IMG/VR virus record: IMGVR_UViG_3300006841_000093
Location: 62,001 to 126,000 of that record
Reading direction: 5' to 3' (one strand)
DNA: 64,000 bases
From: a virus
Each line of letters starts with the position of its first letter. Position 1 is the stretch's first letter. Shown one piece after another: positions 17,620 to 24,491 of this stretch. Made by a program: the position numbers and the translations under genes. The notes below the pieces were generated by a model that searched no databases, had not been told where the DNA came from, and saw only the letters and a list, made by a program, of their open reading frames with translations.

Positions 17620-18473
17620 TGTTAACCCTAAAAGAATATGCTGTATACAGTACTTCAGATTATGTATTCACATGGGATGATCACATACCGATATCTGGTC
17701 CTATGTTAAAAAGAATCTGGCCAAATTCAATTCGTGCCACAGTCTTTCATGCTACTGATTTAAAAGGACTTCATTCATTGATAAGAATGGAAGGAAGTAA
17801 AAAAACTATTTCTGCATTTTTCTCAATGATGGGAAAATATATGGGAACTGGTGTAGCTACAGGAGGGGGTATCGTTGCAGAGTTAGAAGCCGATGTTCTT
17901 GTATCTGCAAGAGATGATATAATGAGTAAAGTAGATAAAACGGGTAGAAGATGGGTTACATTAGATTTCTTTTCATCTGCCGCAAGAAACTACTTAGGTC
18001 GTGACCGATTCGCTATGGTAGAAAAAGAGTTTTTATCATTAAAACAATACTTAGTTTCTAAACATGTAGATAAAAATCTTTATAATCAAAATATGTGGAA
18101 AGATGTCTGGAAAGAAATGAAAGATTATCTAAAATATGATGGTAGAAAAATAGCTGCGGTGATAAAAGATTATTTTGATGGTGTAGAGAAAATTCTTAAA
18201 AGACATGAAGATATAATGGGTAGTATTATGTATGGTTATGCAAGATCAAAAAGACAAACTGATAATTCATGGGATGAACAAATAGTCAATAACTTCACGA
18301 TTAAGAAAATTCATGTTCTTGAAGTAAAAGGCTATGAAGATGCAGATTATGTATATCATGATGAAATAAAAGATATTGGAAGACCAATTAAGAAATGGGA
18401 TTCTGATGTAGATTTGGAAATGTATACAAGACAAGTCGTTGCAAAAGAAGTACCAGCAAGGAAAAAGAGATGA
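17619..18473 (+). CDS. ADP-ribosyltransferase-like protein, paralogue A (284 aa)
   Basis: This protein and the one at 19657 are paralogues. Shared blocks are LKRIWP, TVFHATDLKGL (H44), KKTISAFF (S65), VAELEADVL (about 87-95), DDIMSKVDKTGRRWVTL and a late WDEQIVNNFTIKKIHVLE. The order H in a first strand, S-A-F in a second, and a Glu before a final strand is what an ADP-ribosyltransferase fold would show. T4 Alt, a head-injected ADP-ribosyltransferase, is a functional parallel. The leader MLTLKEYAVYS is a weaker capsid-targeting match. The enzyme class is inferred, not established. Confidence 0.6.
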   Translation: MLTLKEYAVYSTSDYVFTWDDHIPISGPMLKRIWPNSIRATVFHATDLKGLHSLIRMEGSKKTISAFFSMMGKYMGTGVATGGGIVAELEADVLVSARDDIMSKVDKTGRRWVTLDFFSSAARNYLGRDRFAMVEKEFLSLKQYLVSKHVDKNLYNQNMWKDVWKEMKDYLKYDGRKIAAVIKDYFDGVEKILKRHEDIMGSIMYGYARSKRQTDNSWDEQIVNNFTIKKIHVLEVKGYEDADYVYHDEIKDIGRPIKKWDSDVDLEMYTRQVVAKEVPARKKR

Positions 18474-19042
18474 TATCTTTCAAAAAATATTCAGATATTT
18501 CAACTAAGGTAGCAAAGAAATTAAAACTTTCAAAAGATAAGGCTCTTGAACTTATTGTGAAAGCACAACAAAAAGGTTATGATCCTTTAAAGTGGCAAAG
18601 AAATCTATCAATATTAACCACTATGTCTGCTGAATATGATCCAGAGATAAAGGAAAAAACAATGTCATCAAGACAAAAACTTCAACAGATGCAACACTAT
18701 TGGGATAATCTTTGGCACATGGCATCAGATGTAGTAAAAAAGAAAAACATGTTTATGAGATTTGGTATTAAAAATATTAAATTGGGTAAGGGTGGAAGAA
18801 AGATATTATCATTTGATGAAGATAGAGATTATAAAGCAGAATATAAAAAATTCCAATCATCTAAAAAGATGAAGAAATATAGAGCAGAATTAAATAAATA
18901 CAATCGAGATAAGGGAACTTATGGAAATGGTGATGGTAAAGATGCATCTCATAAAGGCGGAAAGATTGTGGGAATGGAAGACCAAAGTGTTAATAGGGGT
19001 AGAGCAGAAAAAAGTAGATTAGTAGGATCAAAGAGAAAATGA
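18470..19042 (+). CDS. internal-type protein with HNH-like C-terminal motif (190 aa)
   Basis: The N-terminus MISFKKYSDIS resembles the leader of neighbouring genes. The C-terminal 50 residues carry a strong signature: GTYGNGDGKDASHKGGKI followed by VGMEDQSVNRGRAEKSRL and GSKRK. The DASH...N...R arrangement resembles an HNH-type or related nucleic-acid-binding fold, and from memory it is widespread in T4-like phages. Nuclease activity cannot be claimed from this alone. It is coupled to the preceding gene by ATGA, next to ADP-ribosyltransferase-like genes. Confidence 0.6.
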   Translation: MISFKKYSDISTKVAKKLKLSKDKALELIVKAQQKGYDPLKWQRNLSILTTMSAEYDPEIKEKTMSSRQKLQQMQHYWDNLWHMASDVVKKKNMFMRFGIKNIKLGKGGRKILSFDEDRDYKAEYKKFQSSKKMKKYRAELNKYNRDKGTYGNGDGKDASHKGGKIVGMEDQSVNRGRAEKSRLVGSKRK

Positions 19043-19097
19043 TGGGGCTGACTTACCAAAGGCCAACCCCTGACAGTTTTTCATGCCATAGGTATTT

Positions 19098-19274
19098 ATG
19101 AAAGAAGAAAGATTAATTTCAAGTATAGTTATGATAACTTTTTTAGGATTGTGGTTTATAGTTTTATTTACATTTGGATTACTTGTATATCAAACATCAT
19201 CATATCAAGGTCAAGTTGATGAACTTATAAAAGAAAATGCCAAGATAACAACATTATGGATGGAAAAAAATTAA
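19098..19274 (+). CDS. small single-pass membrane protein (58 aa)
   Basis: ATG 19098 opens a 58-residue frame ending at TAA 19272-19274, which overlaps the next ATG (TAATG). It has one hydrophobic segment (SIVMITFLGLWFIVLFTFG) at about 9-31 and a short helical tail (GQVDELIKENAKITTLW). The layout suits a small inner-membrane or accessory lysis protein. The upstream 55 bases contain a weak GGGG/CCCC hairpin with a T-run. Confidence 0.55.
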   Translation: MKEERLISSIVMITFLGLWFIVLFTFGLLVYQTSSYQGQVDELIKENAKITTLWMEKN

Positions 19275-19660
19275 TGAAAACATTTTCTACATATATCTTT
19301 GAAAGAATATCAAAGTCAGATTTAGATCAAGTAGAAAAATATGCAGATAGATTATTTGCAGCAGTTGGAATAGATGTTGAATTTACTAGACATTTTCATG
19401 ATAGAGTGAACGATGAACGAAATAAGAAACCAATCAATTCAGCGGAGTTGGTTAGATTATTTCGTTTAACATACAAGAAGTATGGTAAGAAAATTGCACA
19501 GATGAATCCAGATGCAGAAGCAGTCATTACAGATATGGAAACAGATGTTAATATGCCATTTGTAATCAATCTTGATAAAGGTGGAATGTTAGATCTCGTT
19601 GCAAAAACAGTAATGAGAAAGAAAGATTTTAAAACTAGTAGTCAGAAATTAAGGGTATGA
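19274..19660 (+). CDS. leader-bearing protein with HFHDRV motif (128 aa)
   Basis: ATG 19274 is preferred over 19256 because it restores the leader MKTFSTYIFER and gives a TAATG overlap. The body has FTRHFHDRVNDERNKKPI, ELVRLFRLTYKKYGKKI, and a closing DLVAKTVMRKKDFKTS. The H-F-x-x-R-x-x-x-R pattern recalls BrnT/DUF4258-type small toxin or RNase folds, and this protein is common in marine T4-like phages as I recall. Enzymatic activity is unproven. It overlaps paralogue B downstream. Confidence 0.65.
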   Translation: MKTFSTYIFERISKSDLDQVEKYADRLFAAVGIDVEFTRHFHDRVNDERNKKPINSAELVRLFRLTYKKYGKKIAQMNPDAEAVITDMETDVNMPFVINLDKGGMLDLVAKTVMRKKDFKTSSQKLRV

Positions 19661-20547
19661 AATCATTTAGAGGATATTTACAAGAACGTGCACCGGCGTG
19701 GACAGAAAGTTTGTCTACTGCGTTGTTTGATCTTACACGAACACACTACATGATACCATTATCACCTTCAATCTTGAAGAGGATATGGCCTAAACTGCCT
19801 CGTACAACTGTATTTCATTTAACAGATCGAGTTGGTGTTCAACATTTAAAAAAGATGCAGGGGGGCAAAAGATCAATTTCAGCATTTTGGAATATAACTG
19901 CTAGAGCCATTGATGATGGAATCAGAACAGATGGTGGTTATGTTGTAGAATTAGAAGGAGATATTCTTGCGGCGAATCCCGATGATATAATGAGTCAACC
20001 GGATAAAACAGGAAGAAGGTGGTTAACTTTAAGTACATTACTTGATCCTGTTGATAAACATGGTATGGGTGGTGGAGTAAAACTCAAGAGAATGGAAAAT
20101 GATATAGAAGAAATGATGATAGAAATTATTATGAAATATGCAGATGATCCGATACACATGCCGAATGTTAAGAATTCTTGGATTGCTCTTGGTAAAGAAT
20201 ATGGAAGCAGAAGTCCAGAAGATAATAAAATTAAAGGTCAGATCATAGGAGATTATATCGATGGTATGGAAGGTGTTATGAAAAAGCACTCTAAACAATT
20301 AAAATCGGTACTTTTAGATTACTCTAAGAAAAAAATACAAGAACCGGATGAAGATAGTGGAGATACACCAGAATGGGATGAAGTAGTGGTTAATAATTTT
20401 AAAATTCAAAGGATTCATGTTACTCCCGAATTTTCATTAGACTTTGAGGGTGATAAAGATATATATGGATTTCCATTTGAACTATATCATGAAACAGAAG
20501 AAATGGTAGATTACATCAATAGAACAGTACAACCTATAAAGATATGA
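19657..20547 (+). CDS. ADP-ribosyltransferase-like protein, paralogue B (296 aa)
   Basis: This is the second copy of the family at 17619. It has a clearer leader, MKSFRGYLQERAP, where a cut after LQE would match prohead-protease specificity. Conserved blocks are LKRIWP, TVFHLTDRVGV (H54), KRSISAFW (S75), VVELEGDIL (about 96-104), DDIMSQPDKTGRRWLTL and WDEVVVNNFKIQRIHV. The conserved H, S and the final WDE/VVNNF Glu are the candidate active-site residues. The pair may be injected effectors acting on host proteins, by analogy to T4 Alt. This is inferred. Confidence 0.6.
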   Translation: MKSFRGYLQERAPAWTESLSTALFDLTRTHYMIPLSPSILKRIWPKLPRTTVFHLTDRVGVQHLKKMQGGKRSISAFWNITARAIDDGIRTDGGYVVELEGDILAANPDDIMSQPDKTGRRWLTLSTLLDPVDKHGMGGGVKLKRMENDIEEMMIEIIMKYADDPIHMPNVKNSWIALGKEYGSRSPEDNKIKGQIIGDYIDGMEGVMKKHSKQLKSVLLDYSKKKIQEPDEDSGDTPEWDEVVVNNFKIQRIHVTPEFSLDFEGDKDIYGFPFELYHETEEMVDYINRTVQPIKI

Positions 20548-20553
20548 TAAAAG

Positions 20554-20916
20554 ATGATCTCATTTACTGAAAAAGCCGCTAGTAAAGTATTAAGTATTAT
20601 GGATGAACAAAAAGTAGATGATGACACAAGAGTACGAGTTGGTGTTAAGGGTGGTGGTTGTTCGGGATTTACTTATACAGTAGATTTCGATAGTAGGAAG
20701 AATAGGTTTGATTTAGAATTTGAATCTTTTGGACTTAATGTATTAGTAGATAAAAAAAGTCATTTATATATTAAAGGTACAGAAATTGATTGGTCTAATG
20801 AATTAAATGATCGTGGATTAAAATTTAATAATCCATCTGCAAAAGGTAGTTGTGGATGTAGAACATCATTTATGCACGAAGGAGTAAATGGAGCAAAAGA
20901 GCCAAGTTGGTTGTGA
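20554..20916 (+). CDS. A-type iron-sulfur cluster carrier, IscA/HesB family (first copy)
   Basis: This 120-residue protein is an Fe-S carrier that would accept or deliver clusters during maturation of host or phage proteins. The family signature is complete: GVKGGGCSGFTYTVDF with C36, and GSCGCRTSF with C100 and C102, the three Cys ligands. ISFTEKAASKVLSIM at the N-terminus matches the IscA start. It lies 6 bases after the paralogue B gene and overlaps the second carrier by 29 bases. A-type carriers are known in T4-like marine phages; two copies plus IscU is less usual. Confidence 0.92.
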   Translation: MISFTEKAASKVLSIMDEQKVDDDTRVRVGVKGGGCSGFTYTVDFDSRKNRFDLEFESFGLNVLVDKKSHLYIKGTEIDWSNELNDRGLKFNNPSAKGSCGCRTSFMHEGVNGAKEPSWL

Positions 20917-21298
20917 ACTTAAAATAACAGAAAAAGCCGCTGTAGAATTTAAACAAATGTGTATTGGTGAAGATAAACATTGGGCGGATTCATATTTAAG
21001 GATAGGAGCAAATTCAGGCGGATGTTCTGGTTGGAAGTATAGTTTAGATTATGAAGATACAGTAGATGATTCTACTGACTTGATTTTTGAACAATATGGT
21101 GTTAAACTAGTAGTTGATGAATACATACTTAACGATATAATTGGTGATGTAGAAGTAGATTATAAAATAGGAAATTTAGTAGAACAAGGATTTATATTTA
21201 AAAGACTTAAATATGAACATGTCTGCGGGTGTGGAGAAAGCTTCACACCAATAAAGGATATTCCTGCAGATGGTAAGCAGAATTTAGGTTGGAAATAA
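20888..21298 (+). CDS. A-type iron-sulfur cluster carrier, IscA/HesB family (second copy)
   Basis: A diverged paralogue of the previous gene. It starts at ATG 20888 behind GGAG, inside the end of its neighbour. The Cys triad is kept: NSGGCSGWKYSLDY (C46) and HVCGCGESF (C113, C115). KITEKAAVEFKQM matches the family N-terminus. Divergence between the two copies suggests they could work as a heterodimer or serve different targets. The IscU gene follows after one base. Confidence 0.92.
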   Translation: MEQKSQVGCELKITEKAAVEFKQMCIGEDKHWADSYLRIGANSGGCSGWKYSLDYEDTVDDSTDLIFEQYGVKLVVDEYILNDIIGDVEVDYKIGNLVEQGFIFKRLKYEHVCGCGESFTPIKDIPADGKQNLGWK

Positions 21299-21299
21299 A

Positions 21300-21692
21300 A
21301 TGGCATATTCAGATAAGGTATTAAAGCATTATGAACGACCAAGTAATGTTGGTAGTTTGGATAGTGGGAGTAATTCTGTGGGCACTGGCCTTGTGGGTGC
21401 TCCAGAGTGTGGTGATGTAATGAAACTCCAAATCCAAGTAGACGATAAAGGAACAATAGTTGATGCCAAGTTTAAAACATTTGGTTGTGGGTCGGCTATT
21501 GCTGCGAGTTCATTAGCAACAGAGTGGATTAAAGATAAACCACTTGATGAAGCAGAAACAATTAAAAACACAGAGATAGTTAATGAACTATCTTTACCTC
21601 CAGTTAAAATACATTGTAGTGTTCTTGCTGAAGATGCAATTAAAGCTGCAATCAAAGACTATAAGAGTAAAAATGGCTATGAGAACGTTTAA
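21300..21692 (+). CDS. iscU: IscU-type iron-sulfur cluster scaffold protein
   Basis: This 130-residue protein is a full-length IscU, the scaffold on which a [2Fe-2S] cluster is built with IscS. All key residues are visible: C37 and D39 in GAPECGDVMK, C63 in FKTFGCGSAIAASS, and H105-C106 in KIHCSVLAEDAI. The LPPVK motif at 99-103, which the host chaperone HscA recognises, is intact. The start YSDKVLKHYERPSNVG is typical of alphaproteobacterial IscU. No IscS, HscA, HscB or ferredoxin gene is in the window, so it would plug into host machinery. Confidence 0.93.
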   Translation: MAYSDKVLKHYERPSNVGSLDSGSNSVGTGLVGAPECGDVMKLQIQVDDKGTIVDAKFKTFGCGSAIAASSLATEWIKDKPLDEAETIKNTEIVNELSLPPVKIHCSVLAEDAIKAAIKDYKSKNGYENV

Positions 21693-22317
21693 ATCATTCT
21701 TGACAGAAGACATATCAGCAGTAACAAAAGAATTTACAGAACTTTTAGTTGATAATGTATATTCTCAATATGTAAAACAATATAGTAAACATTCAGAAAA
21801 ATGTGTAGGTTGGTTAGATGGAGAAGAAAATTCTCAATTAAGACTTCAAAAAATATATGAAGGTGGAATCGGTGACAATGATTCTATTTTAGATGTAGGT
21901 TGTGGAGTGGGTCATCTTCATAGATACTTAAAAGAACAGGGGTGGAACGGAAAATATTTAGGATTTGATCCAAATAAAAAAGCAATTGATTTGATTGATG
22001 AAAGTATCAATGCAATACATGGTACAATAGAAGATTTGGATGAAACAAAATATGATTGGGCTATTTCAAATGGTGTTTTTAATTTAGGATTAAAAGAATC
22101 ACATACATTTTGGATTATTGAAAATATGGTAAGACTTACCAATAAAGGAATTATATTCAATATGTTACAAGCACCATACGAAGATTCACAATATGAGGCA
22201 TATAATCCAATGTGGATTCATTATAGATTACAAGAACATAATCACAAAAGAATAGAAATTGTTCAAAATTATATGGATAAGGATCAAGAATTTACTGTTT
22301 ATTTTTATAAGGTATAA
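21673..22317 (+). CDS. SAM-dependent methyltransferase with capsid-targeting-like leader
   Basis: The start is ATG 21673 (MAMRTF) or 21679 (MRTFKSFLTED); either gives a leader with a consensus LTE cut site. The class I methyltransferase fold is shown by SILDVGCGVGHLHRYL (SAM-binding motif I), KYLGFDPNKKAIDL (acidic residue after strand 2) and YDWAISNGVFNLG. About 212 residues. The substrate cannot be told. Carrying a head-targeting leader suggests a methyltransferase that travels in the virion, which would be unusual. It overlaps the end of iscU. Confidence 0.78.
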   Translation: MAMRTFKSFLTEDISAVTKEFTELLVDNVYSQYVKQYSKHSEKCVGWLDGEENSQLRLQKIYEGGIGDNDSILDVGCGVGHLHRYLKEQGWNGKYLGFDPNKKAIDLIDESINAIHGTIEDLDETKYDWAISNGVFNLGLKESHTFWIIENMVRLTNKGIIFNMLQAPYEDSQYEAYNPMWIHYRLQEHNHKRIEIVQNYMDKDQEFTVYFYKV

Positions 22318-22833
22318 ATGGATAAAAAATTTAAACATTATATAGTAGAATTCGATACACCACAAATTTATTGTGATATGGATGGAGTGTTAGCAGATTT
22401 TGAAAAGGGAGTAAAAAATATGATTGGGGGCAAATTTTCTGATGCTAGATGGGCAGAATTACCAGATGATTTTTTCTTACAATTAGAACCAATGAAAGAC
22501 GCACAAAAATTGTGGGATTTTATTGGAAAATATGATCCACTTATTTTAACTGCCGTTCCAAGATCCTCTAGAGGACCTATTGCGGCAAGGGCAACAGAAG
22601 ATAAAACTAGATTTATGAAAAGGTGGTTTGGTGTTTCTCCCAATAGGATGTATCCTGTCATGAGAGCGGATAAAATGAGATTCGCAAAAGATGGTAGAGA
22701 TGGAAGACCCAATTTACTCATTGATGATCACTCTAAGAATATTGCACAATTTAGGGCCGCTGGGGGTATAGGAGTACATCATCTAAGTGCAAGTGGAAGT
22801 ATTAAACAACTGAAAGACATTGGTTATAAGTGA
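22318..22833 (+). CDS. HAD-superfamily phosphatase, 5'-nucleotidase-like
   Basis: Motif I is DMDGVLADFE at about 20-29, with both Asp nucleophile residues. Thr in LILTAVPRS (about 75-83) is motif II. A Lys-Arg region follows, and motif IV is PNLLIDDHSKN near 136-146. The length of 171 residues and the motif spacing fit the NT5C-like small nucleotidases/phosphatases. Possible work is dephosphorylating nucleotides. The start MDKKFKHYIVEFD is weakly leader-like. It abuts the methyltransferase gene with no gap. Confidence 0.8.
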   Translation: MDKKFKHYIVEFDTPQIYCDMDGVLADFEKGVKNMIGGKFSDARWAELPDDFFLQLEPMKDAQKLWDFIGKYDPLILTAVPRSSRGPIAARATEDKTRFMKRWFGVSPNRMYPVMRADKMRFAKDGRDGRPNLLIDDHSKNIAQFRAAGGIGVHHLSASGSIKQLKDIGYK

Positions 22834-22839
22834 GGTGAA

Positions 22840-23676
22840 ATGATATCTTGTTCTGCAAGAAAGATGGTCCAATTTCATATTAGAGATTGGTTGGATTTAC
22901 AACGTAGTTATGCAAAAATACATGGTGGAATAGAGTTTGAATTTGAAGACATAGATTATGCATTCGGTGTAGTGGAAGGATTTTCTACACTATGGGGAGG
23001 CAGAGCACAAATGGCCGGGCACGGCGATTTGGAACTTACTAAGGTAGATGAATATTGGTTATATGATCATAATATTGGTGTAAAGTTACCTTTCACCACA
23101 AAAGTATTTAGTGATGAATTGTACAATAAAAGTCTAGATATCCTGAAATGGTATCATCGAAAAGGTAACGCAATCATTACTTACCACGATGAACTTGGAA
23201 GAAGAATTAAGGAAGATTTTCCAGATTATAAAATAGAAGCAAGTTGTATACAAGATATTAATAATATTGAAAAATGGAATGAAAAGATTTCATTAGGAAT
23301 TTATGATGAGATTGTTTTACCTATACATTTAAATGATGATATAGAATTTCTTAAAAGTATTAAAGAGAAGGAAAAACTCAGACTATTTCTTAATGTAGAA
23401 TGTTCTTATAATTGTCCACAAAAAGTTTGTTATGGTGTGACCTCAAAAATTAATGCAGGTCTACGAGAACAGGGTACCATGTTGTGCAGTCTTTTGGATT
23501 TTGGTATGCCACGTACATTTTATAATGATGAAATTGATTGGAGCACTTTTTATTTTGATAAACAACTATTTGATGGGATGGGTATTGATAAATACAAATT
23601 AGTTCCCCCTATTGAAAATGCACAAAGAATACCTCTTATGTTAGAAAAAAATAAGGATATGAGGCGTGGGGATTAA
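22840..23676 (+). CDS. unrecognised protein with Cys motif, possibly TIM-barrel (278 aa)
   Basis: I cannot name this family. Alternating strand-helix patterns (GNAIITYHDELGRRI, YKIEASCIQDINNIEKW, YDEIVLPIHLNDDIEFL, LRLFLNVECSYNCPQKVC) suggest a TIM barrel. The ECSYNCPQKVC cluster at the end of a strand recalls U32-peptidase-like or metal-binding sites. The N-terminus also has HGGIEFEFEDIDYAFG. The start at 22840 follows a GAGG ribosome site. Function unknown. Confidence 0.65.
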   Translation: MISCSARKMVQFHIRDWLDLQRSYAKIHGGIEFEFEDIDYAFGVVEGFSTLWGGRAQMAGHGDLELTKVDEYWLYDHNIGVKLPFTTKVFSDELYNKSLDILKWYHRKGNAIITYHDELGRRIKEDFPDYKIEASCIQDINNIEKWNEKISLGIYDEIVLPIHLNDDIEFLKSIKEKEKLRLFLNVECSYNCPQKVCYGVTSKINAGLREQGTMLCSLLDFGMPRTFYNDEIDWSTFYFDKQLFDGMGIDKYKLVPPIENAQRIPLMLEKNKDMRRGD

Positions 23677-23700
23677 ACAAATAGATAATTAAGGATTTCA

Positions 23701-24045
23701 ATGGAACATTTATTTACGTTTGATGAATTAATGATGATGGGGCTTGTCGTTTTTTCTTCATTTTGGATCTTTCTATTTAATTATAGACAAGACAACAAAG
23801 ACAAATATGCGGGGGCTAAATCATTAATCGTATTAGACTTATTCATTAATATGGGAATGTCTGTTACGGGGTACTTATTGGTATCAGTAGTATTCAAAAA
23901 TGTTCCGCAACTCGCACAATATGAAAGTTATAGATATCCGATTGGATATTTGTTTGGACTCACTTCTAATGTAAGTATACCAATAGTTTTAAAGTGGTTT
24001 CAAGAACAAATAACTAAAAAACTTAGAGAAGCAGGAAAAAAGTGA
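23701..24045 (+). CDS. small multi-pass membrane protein, possible holin
   Basis: The 114-residue protein has three hydrophobic segments, near 11-27 (MMGLVVFSSFWIFLFNY), 42-64 (LIVLDLFINMGMSVTGYLLV) and 82-100. A charged C-terminus follows (EQITKKLREAGKK). Size, segment number and tail suit a class I holin or LydA-like holin. Two more small membrane proteins and a lipase are nearby, which supports a lysis or envelope module. Family membership is not certain. Confidence 0.6.
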   Translation: MEHLFTFDELMMMGLVVFSSFWIFLFNYRQDNKDKYAGAKSLIVLDLFINMGMSVTGYLLVSVVFKNVPQLAQYESYRYPIGYLFGLTSNVSIPIVLKWFQEQITKKLREAGKK

Positions 24046-24053
24046 GGTAGATT

Positions 24054-24491
24054 ATGGCAAAACAAGACAAAGAACATCAACATGAAGAAACCTTAGTAGA
24101 GTTAGAACCAGTAAAAGCGATTGAGAGAGAAACTAAGAATCTAGTTGCATCTAGTAAGGTTTTTATTTACTTAATTATTGGACTATTAGCATATTTAATA
24201 TTCTTGGTTATTCCATCTATTGAAGAAAAAGTTACATGGATGGAGAAAGACTTAAATTCTGTTTTAGTACAATCAGAACGATTTAAGAAATCTACTAGAG
24301 TATTTGCAAGAGATAATCAATGTGCATCTTGTCATTTAAGCCCCGATTATCTACTCCACAACTTACTCACCAAATATCCTAGTTTTTCTGATATTAAAGC
24401 TTTCATGCAAGTAGGACATCAAAGGTATTATACAATGCAAACTCCGATTCCAGATGATGAATTACTAGAAATATATCGGGCACTACAATGA
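24054..24491 (+). CDS. membrane-anchored c-type cytochrome
   Basis: This 145-residue protein has a cytoplasmic charged N-terminus, one membrane helix (SKVFIYLIIGLLAYLIFLVI) near 34-53, and a short periplasmic domain. The domain carries a haem-attachment motif CASCH at 90-94. After it come a helical stretch and YYTMQTPIPDDELLEIYRAL, where M128 is positioned as the second axial ligand, as in class I cytochromes. It would pass electrons at the inner membrane if the host's haem-lyase system attaches haem. It overlaps the next gene by 4 bases. A phage cytochrome c is rare; the motif evidence is strong. Confidence 0.85.
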   Translation: MAKQDKEHQHEETLVELEPVKAIERETKNLVASSKVFIYLIIGLLAYLIFLVIPSIEEKVTWMEKDLNSVLVQSERFKKSTRVFARDNQCASCHLSPDYLLHNLLTKYPSFSDIKAFMQVGHQRYYTMQTPIPDDELLEIYRALQ

